64,000 nucleotides of DNA. It comes from Allobosea sp035944375. GTDB lineage: Bacteria > Pseudomonadota > Alphaproteobacteria > Rhizobiales > Beijerinckiaceae. The translations under genes were made by a program, and so were the position numbers. The notes beneath the pieces are model-generated. The model saw only the letters and a program-made list of their open reading frames with translations. It was not told where the DNA came from and did not search any database. Positions 54,058 to 62,823 of this stretch are shown one piece after another. The stretch lies in NCBI RefSeq assembly GCF_035944375.1, contig NZ_DASZBE010000043.1, one strand, 5' to 3'. Each line of letters begins with the position of its first letter. The stretch's first letter is position 1.

Positions 54058-55544
54058 GGTGCGGGCCGCAGCGGATAGGTCGGCGTGAAGATCTCCGAGA
54101 CGGGCGGATGACCGAAGGTCCGGTCGGGATAGCGGGCGATCAGCCCGTCGAACTGCGCCTGCGCCTGCCGATGGGCCGCAGCCGCATCGAAGCCGGGCAG
54201 GATGCGGCCCTCCATCACCAGCCGTCCGTCGACGACGACATCGGTGACGTCCCGCCCGCAGGAGGACTGCATCAGCGTCTGGATCGGGTCGATGACCTGG
54301 CCGATGCCGTCATGCCCGAAATCGATGGCGATGAGATCGGCCCGCGCGCCCGGCATCAGCCGGCCGAGATCCGGCCGGCCGAGCGCATCGGCCCCGATCC
54401 AGGTCGCTGCGTCGAACATCTCGGCGCTGCTCGGCCGCGAGACCGAGCGCGCCATCACCCGCCCGAGCATCAGGCCGACCTGCATGTTGAGGATCATGTC
54501 CGGCGGCCAGGTGTCGGTGCCCAGCCCGATCCGCAGCCCCCGTTCGCGCAGATCGGAGAGATGGTCGAGCGCAGCCCCGTTGCGGGCCATCACGACCGGG
54601 CAATGGACGACCGTGGCGTCGGCCTCGAGCAGGGTCGCCAGATCGCGCTCACGCGTCGAAATGCCGTCAAGGGCCGGAAAATCGGTGAAATGCGGCAGCA
54701 GCACGCGCGGGCCGAGCAGTCCGAGCGAGGCCAGCCAGCCGGTCGGCGAGAGGTCATGGCGCTTTGCCACCTCGTCGACCTCGAAGCGCGACTGATGGCA
54801 GTGCAGGCGCAGCGGCACGTCGAGCGCGCGGGCGGCCTCGGCGGTGCGGCGCAGCAGCTCCGGCGTGCAGCCCTCGATCCGGTCCGGCGCCAGCATGGTG
54901 CGCACGAGCCCGCCGGCCCGGCCCTCCATGTCGCGGCAGAAGCGGACGGCCTCGTCGAGCCCCGCCAGCCCGCGCGCCTCGTCGATCAGCAGGCTGACCG
55001 TGCCGGCCTCGTCGACGACGGTATGGCCGCTGCGATAGGCCGGTCCGAGATAGACGCGGATACCGAGTTCTTCGGCGGCCTGCGCGGCGGCGGCGAACTC
55101 GCCATAGGTCTCGCCCCATTGCCGATAGAACAGCGAGGCGATCGGCAGGGCCGTGGTGACGCCGTTGCGCAGCAGCTGTGCGAAGGCATAGCGCTTCTGG
55201 AAGGCCAGTTCGTCGGGCGAGTACATCTCGTAGGGGCCGCGCGCGACGTAGCTCTGCGGCCAGACGCGGCCCTTGCGCCAGGACGGTGTGTTGTCGAGGC
55301 TGAGCACGGCGGTGTCGAGGTCGCTGACCGCATCGAGATCGACGAAACCCGGTGCGATCAGTGCATCGGGACGCTCGATCCGCCGCGCCACCTCGCCGGG
55401 AAAGGCGTGTCCGACGAAGACGATCGCGCCGTCCTCGAACACCACCTCGCCGCGCTCGATCAGAAGGTGGCGCCCGTTCTGGTGGCCGACGACCCAGCGC
55501 CCGCTGACCAGTGTCCGTCCGTTGTCATGATACCCGTGGCTCAT
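54054..55544 (-). CDS. Amidohydrolase family protein lacking the usual HxH motif
   Basis: 496 aa with the amidohydrolase layout: N-terminal sandwich (ALIAPGFVDLDAVSDLD), LHCHQSRFEVDE, VLLPHFTDFPA, HCPVVMARNG and GTDTWPPDM, then a C-terminal sandwich (GARADLIAIDFG). Where most members have HxH after the first strand, this one has DLD. The later His residues and the Asp remain, so it may bind one metal with altered geometry. First gene of the pair coupled to 52660-54057. GGGAGC precedes the ATG. Confidence 0.82.
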   Translation of the reverse strand: MSHGYHDNGRTLVSGRWVVGHQNGRHLLIERGEVVFEDGAIVFVGHAFPGEVARRIERPDALIAPGFVDLDAVSDLDTAVLSLDNTPSWRKGRVWPQSYVARGPYEMYSPDELAFQKRYAFAQLLRNGVTTALPIASLFYRQWGETYGEFAAAAQAAEELGIRVYLGPAYRSGHTVVDEAGTVSLLIDEARGLAGLDEAVRFCRDMEGRAGGLVRTMLAPDRIEGCTPELLRRTAEAARALDVPLRLHCHQSRFEVDEVAKRHDLSPTGWLASLGLLGPRVLLPHFTDFPALDGISTRERDLATLLEADATVVHCPVVMARNGAALDHLSDLRERGLRIGLGTDTWPPDMILNMQVGLMLGRVMARSVSRPSSAEMFDAATWIGADALGRPDLGRLMPGARADLIAIDFGHDGIGQVIDPIQTLMQSSCGRDVTDVVVDGRLVMEGRILPGFDAAAAHRQAQAQFDGLIARYPDRTFGHPPVSEIFTPTYPLRPAP

Positions 55545-55876
55545 GATGCTCCCGCGACGGTGGCGCCGCCCTCGAACAGGATCCGACCCCGCGGCGGCTC
55601 GATCAGGCCCGGCCTGATAATGAAACCGTCTGCGTTACGGTTGTTCGCGGCGGTGAGGAGCGGGCGCAGTGGGCCGTTGGATGGGGACACATCGTGCTCT
55701 TCGGCTGTCGGTCTGTGTTGGCATAGAACAGCCGGGTCGCCACCGTGGCAATCGCGCCCGCGCATTCTGGCGCTGCGGGTGGGTCGGCCGTCGCAATGTC
55801 TTGCCAGCCCCGCAGAAATTGGTAAACCAATCGGGGCGGCCCGACGGCCGATCGAGGCACACACGACCGGAGCACG
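55545..55876. promoter_or_regulatory. Divergent promoter region with FadR-type operator
   Basis: About 330 bases between the amidohydrolase operon and the FadR-like regulator gene. It contains ATTGGT-AA-ACCAAT at 55818-55831, a perfect 14-bp dyad 46 bases before the regulator start. A sister site lies at 56558-56571. No other gene is supported here. Confidence 0.6.
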
Positions 55877-56551
55877 ATGAGCACGACCACAGGACACGCC
55901 CAGCGGGTTCGCGATTTCATCACCGATGGGATCCGCGCGGGCGTCTACGGGGCCAGGAGCAAGCTGCCGACCGAGCGTGCGCTGGCGGCGCAACTCGCCG
56001 TGCCGCGCTCGGCCGTCCGGGACGCACTGGCCGTGCTGGAGAGCGGCGGCGCCGTCACGCGGATCATCGGCAGCGGCACCTATGTCCGCGCGGCTGCGAG
56101 CGAGCCGCCGCCCGCAGAGCCTTCGCCGCCTTCGGCGAGCCCGGCCGAGATCATGGAGGCGCGCCTGCTGGTCGAGCCTCGTCTCGCCGAGCTTGCGGCG
56201 ATCAACGCCGATCAGGATGATTTCGCGCGCTTCGACGACTGCATCCGCCAGGGCGATGCGGCCGATGATTTCGAGGCCTTCGAGCATTGGGATGCGGCCC
56301 TCCACCAGGCGATCGCCCGGTCGACCCATAACCGCCTCGTCATCGAACTCTATGCGATGATCACCCGCGCGCGCGATCTCACCGCCTGGGGCGAGCTCAA
56401 GCGCCGCAGCCTCAGCGCCGAGCGGCGCGACCATTACCGGCGCGAGCATCACGCCATCGTCGCGGCGCTGAAGGCGCGGGATGCCGCCGCAGCCGAGGCG
56501 GCGCTGCTCGGCCATCTCGAACGCGTGCGCAGCAATCTGCTCGGACGCTGA
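55877..56551 (+). CDS. FadR/PdhR-like GntR family regulator
   Basis: 224 aa. HTH near the N-terminus (SKLPTERALAAQLAVPRSAVRDALAVLES, written here as two blocks SKLPTERALAAQLA and VPRSAVRDALAVLE) with the FadR-type PTER motif, then an FCD domain (FEHWDAALHQAIARSTHN, REHHAIVAALKARD). Matching ATTGGT-NN-ACCAAT dyads before its own gene and right after it resemble the PdhR/LldR operator style, so it probably autoregulates and controls the downstream FAH-to-Mo-hydroxylase operon. Confidence 0.9.
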   Translation: MSTTTGHAQRVRDFITDGIRAGVYGARSKLPTERALAAQLAVPRSAVRDALAVLESGGAVTRIIGSGTYVRAAASEPPPAEPSPPSASPAEIMEARLLVEPRLAELAAINADQDDFARFDDCIRQGDAADDFEAFEHWDAALHQAIARSTHNRLVIELYAMITRARDLTAWGELKRRSLSAERRDHYRREHHAIVAALKARDAAAAEAALLGHLERVRSNLLGR

Positions 56552-56633
56552 GGCATCATTGGTCAACCAATAATGCCAAAAAGCACGTTGCATTGTCTGA
56601 TTGGTTGACAGCTTGCCGAGGCCTGCTCTAGCT
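56552..56633 (+). promoter_or_regulatory. FadR-type operator and promoter of the FAH operon
   Basis: ATTGGT-CA-ACCAAT at 56558-56571 is embedded in a longer dyad running 56552-56577 with one mismatch (GGCAT ... ATGCC). Downstream, TTGACA at 56605-56610 is a perfect -35 within a further ATTGG half site; a weak -10 (CTCTAG-like) lies near 56628. The layout suits repression of the next genes. Confidence 0.6.
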
Positions 56634-56676
56634 CTTGGGCATCGCGCCACCTCGGCGCCAGCATCGGGCCGGCCTC

Positions 56677-57564
56677 ATGAAACTCGCCATCTTCAGTCAG
56701 GGCACCAGCGGGGCCGCCAAGGGCCGCCTCGGCGTCATCCTCAAGGACCACATCGCTGATCTGTCGGGTGTCGACGGCGCCCCGGAAACGATGGCAGCCT
56801 GCTGCGCGCTGGGCGCCGGGGCCGTTGATCGGTTGACCCATCTGGCCGCGGCGGCGCCGAAACTGCCGCTCGCCGAGGTGACGTTGCGCGCACCGTTTCC
56901 GCGTCCGGCGCGCAATGTCTTCTGCGTCGGCAAGAACTATCACGAGCATGCGAAGGAGTTCGCCCAGAGCGGCTTCGACGCCAGCGCCAAGGATGTCGTG
57001 CCGGAAGCGCCGGTGGTCTTCACCAAGCCGCCCTCGGCGGTGATCGGCCCGGGCGAGACGATCCCCGGCCATCTCGACCCGACGAAGTCGGTCGATTACG
57101 AGGGCGAGCTCGCGGTGGTGATCGGCAAGGGCGGGCGCGGCATTGCCGCCGCCGACGCGCTCGGCCATGTCTTCGGCTACACCATCGTCAACGACGTCAC
57201 CTCGCGCCAACTCCAGCACAAGCACCGCCAATGGGTGCTCGGCAAGGGCATCGACGGCTTCTGCCCGATGGGCCCGGCGGTTCTGACCGCCGACGAGGTG
57301 TCCGATCCGCGCCAGCTGCGCCTGCGCACCTGGGTCAATGGCGAGCTGCGCCAGGACGCGACGGTGGCGGACCTGATCTTCGATATCCCGACGCTGATCA
57401 GCACGATCTCGGCCTACATCACGCTGGAGCCCGGCGACATCATCGCCACGGGCACGCCCGTCGGCGTCGGCATCGGCTTCAACCCGCCGAAATTCCTCGC
57501 CGCCGGCGATGTCGTCCGCATCGAGATCGACGGAATCGGCACGCTCGAAAACCCGGTCGGCTGA
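56677..57564 (+). CDS. Fumarylacetoacetate hydrolase (FAH) family protein
   Basis: 295 aa. Core motifs: FCVGKNYHEHAKEF, FTKPPSAVIGPGE, VDYEGELAVVIGKGGRGI with the metal Glu, YTIVNDVTSRQLQHKHRQW with the metal Asp, and TLEPGDIIATGTPVGVGIGF. These enzymes cleave C-C bonds or decarboxylate/hydrate oxo acids in ring-cleavage pathways. ATG 56677 matches the family start MKLA. First gene of a five-gene operon that carries the Mo hydroxylase, consistent with late steps of ring degradation. Confidence 0.9.
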   Translation: MKLAIFSQGTSGAAKGRLGVILKDHIADLSGVDGAPETMAACCALGAGAVDRLTHLAAAAPKLPLAEVTLRAPFPRPARNVFCVGKNYHEHAKEFAQSGFDASAKDVVPEAPVVFTKPPSAVIGPGETIPGHLDPTKSVDYEGELAVVIGKGGRGIAAADALGHVFGYTIVNDVTSRQLQHKHRQWVLGKGIDGFCPMGPAVLTADEVSDPRQLRLRTWVNGELRQDATVADLIFDIPTLISTISAYITLEPGDIIATGTPVGVGIGFNPPKFLAAGDVVRIEIDGIGTLENPVG

Positions 57565-57634
57565 CGAACCGTCCAGTCGACGACCAAACCATAAAGGGAG
57601 CCGCGCCAAAGCGGCCCATCAGGAGGAGGAAACG

Positions 57635-58603
<969 letters not shown>

Positions 58604-58607
58604 AGCG

Positions 58608-59087
58608 ATGGAGGCCGGCACGCGCCTGACCGTCAACGGCGCGGGCCGGACCCTCGCCGCCACGCCCGACACCATGCTGCTCGACGTGCTGCGCGGCGAA
58701 CTCGGCCTCAAGGCGGCGCGCTTCGGCTGCGGCGAGGGGCTTTGCGGCTCCTGCCGCGTCCTCGTCGACGGGCATGCCGTCGCCTCCTGCAACACCCCGC
58801 TCTGGTCGGTCGCGGGGCGTGAGGTCACCACCCCTGAGGGGCTGGGGACGGCGGAAGCGCCTCATCCGGTTCAGGCAGCGCTGATCGCCGAGCAGGCGGC
58901 GCAATGCGGCTACTGCATCTCCGGCATCGTCGTCAGCGCCGCTGCCCTGCTGGCGCACACGCCCGATCCCGACGATGCCGCGATCAGGGCTGCGCTCGAC
59001 CCCAATCTCTGCCGCTGCGGCGCGCATAACCGCATCCTGCGCGCCGTCCGCCGCGCGGCGGCCGCGATGCGGGACCGTGCGGCATGA
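58608..59087 (+). CDS. Molybdenum hydroxylase, 2Fe-2S small subunit
   Basis: 159 aa protein of the xanthine oxidase/IorA family. A plant-ferredoxin-type cluster is bound by FGCGEGLCGSCRVL plus a later Cys (SCNTP); the second cluster by QCGYCISG and NLCRCGAHNRIL in the helical domain. It passes electrons away from the molybdenum centre in the large subunit, whose start overlaps this stop (ATGA). Confidence 0.93.
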   Translation: MEAGTRLTVNGAGRTLAATPDTMLLDVLRGELGLKAARFGCGEGLCGSCRVLVDGHAVASCNTPLWSVAGREVTTPEGLGTAEAPHPVQAALIAEQAAQCGYCISGIVVSAAALLAHTPDPDDAAIRAALDPNLCRCGAHNRILRAVRRAAAAMRDRAA

Positions 59088-61201
59088 GCGCCGCTGCCGT
59101 CCTTCCCCTGGGTCTGCGCGTCACGCCTCAGCTCGACCGCTGGCTGTCGGTCTCGCCCGAGGGGCATGTCACGCTCTCGCCCGGCAAGGTCGAGATCGGC
59201 CAGGGGATTCTCACCGCGCTCGCCCAGATCTGCGCCGACGAACTCGACATCGCCATCGAGCGCGTGCGCCTGCGGCCGGCCGATACCGCGGCGAGCCCCA
59301 ATGAGGGCGTCACCTCGGGCAGCCTCTCGGTCTCCGATTGCGGCCTGTCGGTGCGGCTCGCGGCGGCGCAGACGCGCGGGCTCTTCCTCGCCGAGGCCGC
59401 GCGGCTTCTGTCGGTGCCGCAGGAGGCGCTCGCGGTCGAGGACGGCGCGATCACCGGTCCGGGCAATCTCGCCACCAGCTATTGGGAACTGGCGGACAAG
59501 GTCTCGCTGGCCCGACCCGCCGATCCCGCCATGCAGCCGAAAGCGCCTGGTGCCCGCACGCTGGCCGGCCGCCCGGTCCCGCGCATCGACCTCGCCGGCA
59601 AGGTCTTCGGCACGCGGCCCTTCATCCACGATCTCGACGAACCCGGCATGGTCCATGGCCGGGTGCTGCGCCCTCCGCGCCCCGGCGCGACGCTGGAAGG
59701 CCTCGACGAGGCGTCGCTGGCTGGGCTCGACGGGCTGATCGCGCTGGTGCGCGACGGCGGCTTTCTCGGCCTGGTCTGCGAGAGCGAGGTTCAGGCCGCG
59801 GCCGGCCTCGTCCGCCTCGCTACGGCGGCGCGCTGGACGGGTGGTTTCGAGTTGCCCGACCAGCATGACCTCTCCGCCTGGCTGCAAACCGAGCCGACTG
59901 AAGCGTCCATCGTCGATCTCCGCGAGGACCCGGAGCCCGCCGGCACGACCCGCCGTCTGGTGCGGCGCTATCTCAAGCCCTATCTCGCCCATGCCTCGAT
60001 CGGCCCCTCCTGCGCGATCGCCACCTGGGCGGAGGACGGTCTGCGGGTCGTCACCCACAGCCAGGGCATCTTCAACCTGCGGGCGGATCTCGCGCTGGTC
60101 TTCGGCCTGCCGGAGGACGACATCGTCGTCGGCCATGCCGAGGGCGCCGGCTGCTACGGCCATAACGGTGCCGACGATGCCGCGCTCGACGCCGCGCTCC
60201 TGGCCCGCGCCGTGCCCGGCCGCACCGTGCGTCTGCGCTGGTCGCGTGCCGATGAACTGGCGCGGTCGCCCTTCGGGGCCGCGATGGCGATCGAGATCGC
60301 CGCCGAGATCGGGGATGATGGCCGCATCGCAGCCTGGAGCCATGAGATCTGGAGCAACGGCTATGTCGCCCGGCCCGGCCGCGCTGGCAGCCCGGCCCTG
60401 CTCGCGAGCTTCGACCTCGAAAAGCCCTTTCCGCTCTACATATCGCAGGACCCGCCGCTCGCCGGTGGCGGCGGCGCCCAGCGCAACGCCGTGCCGCTCT
60501 ATGACTTTCCCGCCTGGCGGATCACCAAGAACCGCCTGCTGACCATGCCACTGCGGACATCCTCGATGCGCGCGCTCGGGGCCTTCGGCAATGTCTTCGC
60601 CATCGAATCGATGATGGACGAACTCGCCCATGAGCAGGGCGAGGACCCGCTCGACTTTCGCCTGCGCCATCTCGGCGATGAGGAGCGCGCGCGCATCGTG
60701 CTGGAGCGCGCCGCCGCGATGGCGGATTGGGGCGGCGCCGTGCCCGAGGGCAGGGGGCGTGGCCTGGCCTTCGCGCGCTACAAGAACACCGGGGCCTATT
60801 GTGCCGTCGTCGCCGAGATCGACCTCGCGGCCGAACCCCGCGCGACGCAACTCTGGGTCGCGGTCGATGTCGGCGAGGCGATCAACCCCGACGGCGTCGC
60901 CAACCAGATCGAGGGCGGGGCCGTTCAGGCGACGAGCTGGACGCTGAAGGAGGAGGTCGCCTTCAGCCGCGAGGCGGTCACCAGCACCTCCTGGGAGACC
61001 TACCCGATCCTGCGCTTCAGCGAGGTCCCGGAGGTGACGGTCGAGATCCTGCCCCGGCCCGATCAGCCGCCGCTCGGGGCCGGCGAATGCGCCCAGGGGC
61101 CGACCGCGGCCGCCCTCGCCAACGCCGTCCATGCGGCGCTCGGCGTCAGGGTCCGCCAGATGCCGATTACGCGCGACCGCATCATTGCGGCGATGGAGTA
61201 G
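59084..61201 (+). CDS. Molybdenum hydroxylase, molybdopterin-binding large subunit (IorB-like)
   Basis: 705 aa. The cofactor-binding domain comes first (VTLSPGKVEIGQGILTALAQ) and the hammerhead segment later (AGKVFGTRPFIHDLDEPGMV), the permuted order of IorB/NicB-type enzymes. The catalytic Glu is in PLGAGECAQGPTAAAL. There is no Tat signal and no cytochrome c domain, and no FAD subunit gene is adjacent, so its electron acceptor is unclear. It would hydroxylate an N-heterocycle or aldehyde using water. Cytoplasmic as written. Confidence 0.9.
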   Translation: MSAAAVLPLGLRVTPQLDRWLSVSPEGHVTLSPGKVEIGQGILTALAQICADELDIAIERVRLRPADTAASPNEGVTSGSLSVSDCGLSVRLAAAQTRGLFLAEAARLLSVPQEALAVEDGAITGPGNLATSYWELADKVSLARPADPAMQPKAPGARTLAGRPVPRIDLAGKVFGTRPFIHDLDEPGMVHGRVLRPPRPGATLEGLDEASLAGLDGLIALVRDGGFLGLVCESEVQAAAGLVRLATAARWTGGFELPDQHDLSAWLQTEPTEASIVDLREDPEPAGTTRRLVRRYLKPYLAHASIGPSCAIATWAEDGLRVVTHSQGIFNLRADLALVFGLPEDDIVVGHAEGAGCYGHNGADDAALDAALLARAVPGRTVRLRWSRADELARSPFGAAMAIEIAAEIGDDGRIAAWSHEIWSNGYVARPGRAGSPALLASFDLEKPFPLYISQDPPLAGGGGAQRNAVPLYDFPAWRITKNRLLTMPLRTSSMRALGAFGNVFAIESMMDELAHEQGEDPLDFRLRHLGDEERARIVLERAAAMADWGGAVPEGRGRGLAFARYKNTGAYCAVVAEIDLAAEPRATQLWVAVDVGEAINPDGVANQIEGGAVQATSWTLKEEVAFSREAVTSTSWETYPILRFSEVPEVTVEILPRPDQPPLGAGECAQGPTAAALANAVHAALGVRVRQMPITRDRIIAAME

Positions 61202-61204
61202 CCC

Positions 61205-61900
61205 ATGCCCGACATCAGCATTCTCAGCGGCGGCGCCGCGCAGGCCCTCGTGCGGGCGCTCGAGCCGACCTTCCGACAGGGTTCCGGCCATGGCATCGAG
61301 GGCAGCTTCGGTGCCGTCGGCGCGATGCGGGCCAAACTCGCCGAGGGCGCGCAGCCCGACGTCGTCATCCTGACGGCGGCCATCGTCGCGGAGCTGGTCG
61401 CGGGCGGCATCGTCATGGCCGACAGCGTCGCGGATCTCGGCGATGTCGGGACCGCGATCGCGGTGCGCGACGGCGACCCGGTTCCCGACGTCGGCGACGC
61501 GGCCGCGCTGCGCGAGGCGCTGCTGTCGGCGGACGCGATCTATTTCCCGGATCCAAAGCTGGCGACGGCCGGCATCCACTTCGCCGGCGTCATCGACAAG
61601 CTCGGGATCGGCGCGACGGTGGCGGAGCGTCTGCGCACCTATCCCAACGGCGCGTCTGCCATGGCCGCGCTCGCGAGCGCGCCGGAAGCCCACCCGATCG
61701 GCTGTACCCAGGTGACGGAAATCAAGGCGGTCGCCGGCGTCGCTCTCGTCGCCGAGCTCCCGCCGGGCCTGAGCCTCGCCACTCGCTACACGGCCGCGGT
61801 CGTCGCGCGGGCGTCCCATCCCGCGCAGGCCCGTGAACTGGTGAAGCTGCTGACCGGCGAGGCGACGGCCGATCAGCGCCGGCGTGCCGGCTTCGTCTGA
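61205..61900 (+). CDS. ModA-like substrate-binding domain protein without signal peptide
   Basis: 231 aa type II periplasmic-binding fold: ISILSGGAAQALVRALEPTF, a GSFGAVGAMRAKLAEGA segment and QPDVVILTAAIVAELVAGG match the ModA/molybdate-binding start. The protein begins directly with the mature domain, so it looks cytoplasmic. It starts three bases after the Mo hydroxylase gene. It might bind molybdate or an organic acid for cofactor loading or sensing; this is inference. Confidence 0.78.
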   Translation: MPDISILSGGAAQALVRALEPTFRQGSGHGIEGSFGAVGAMRAKLAEGAQPDVVILTAAIVAELVAGGIVMADSVADLGDVGTAIAVRDGDPVPDVGDAAALREALLSADAIYFPDPKLATAGIHFAGVIDKLGIGATVAERLRTYPNGASAMAALASAPEAHPIGCTQVTEIKAVAGVALVAELPPGLSLATRYTAAVVARASHPAQARELVKLLTGEATADQRRRAGFV

Positions 61901-62003
61901 TGGGCCGGGGTCCTCCGGACGCCGCCGATCGGAAACGGAGTGCGGCATCGGCGCCATCGGTTCCGTGGCGTAAGCCGCATTGTCGAGCGGCGGCCGATCG
62001 ACT

Positions 62004-62807
62004 ATGGCTGAGTCTGCCCGGGTGCGAAGGATGCCCGAGCCGGACCGTGCGAGCGGCCGACAGGATCATGCCGAGGACGCGATTTTCACGAGCGCCCGCC
62101 TCTATTACCAGCCGCAGGTCAGCGCCGACGGCAAATCCCTGGTCGGCCTCGAATGTCTGCTGCGCGCGGTTGCGCCCGACGGTTCGGTTTCGGGCCCCGG
62201 TGCCATCCTCGATCATCTCGCCGACGATGCGCAGGCCGATGCCCTCGACTGGTGGGTGATTCGCCAGGCGCTGTCGGACGCGCTGCGGTGGCCACAGCTT
62301 TCCGTCGCGATCAACATCAGCGCGCGGCAGTTCCAGGCGCCGGATTTCGCGGGCAGGCTGCTGGCCGTGATCGCGGAGATCGGCAACGCACCCGCGCAGG
62401 TCGAACTCGAACTGCTCGAGAGCGGCATCATCGAGAATTTCGAGCGCGCCATCGAAACCATGGACATTCTCCGGCGCAGCGGCATCCGCATCGCGCTGGA
62501 CGATTTCGGCACCGGCTATTCGAGCCTCGCCTATCTGCAGAAGCTGCCCATCGACAAGCTCAAGCTCGACAAGTCGCTGATCGACGGAACCGGCGAACTG
62601 AAGGCGGCCGCGATCGTCCAGGCCGTCACCGCCCTGTCGCGGGCGCTGGGCTTGAAGGTGGTGGCGGAGGGGGTCGAAACCGCGGCCCAGCAGCAGTTCC
62701 TGCGCGTCGCCGGCTGCCATCTGCTGCAGGGCTATCTCTTCTCGCCCGCTGTCACCGCCGATCAGATCGACGCTTTCGTCCGAGGCGGCTGGCCGGCCGT
62801 CCGCTGA
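62004..62807 (+). CDS. EAL domain protein, probable cyclic-di-GMP phosphodiesterase
   Basis: 267 aa, essentially a lone EAL domain. The signature reads GLECLLR (EAL replaced by ECL, Glu kept). Other catalytic positions are present: Asn in AINISARQF, Glu in LELLESG, DDFGTGYSSL, Lys in KLKLDKSLID, Glu in VAEGVET and LQGYLFS. Activity is therefore possible. No GGDEF, sensor or membrane part. ATG 62004 is preferred over a TTG eight codons earlier. Convergent with the Tad-type gene. Confidence 0.9.
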   Translation: MAESARVRRMPEPDRASGRQDHAEDAIFTSARLYYQPQVSADGKSLVGLECLLRAVAPDGSVSGPGAILDHLADDAQADALDWWVIRQALSDALRWPQLSVAINISARQFQAPDFAGRLLAVIAEIGNAPAQVELELLESGIIENFERAIETMDILRRSGIRIALDDFGTGYSSLAYLQKLPIDKLKLDKSLIDGTGELKAAAIVQAVTALSRALGLKVVAEGVETAAQQQFLRVAGCHLLQGYLFSPAVTADQIDAFVRGGWPAVR

Positions 62808-62823
62808 CGGCGGTGCCGGCGCC

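Noticed and set aside
58910..61957. 1015-aa open frame antisense to the molybdenum hydroxylase
   Set aside because: Arg/Gly/Asp-rich composition of a GC shadow; both sense genes have clear motifs.
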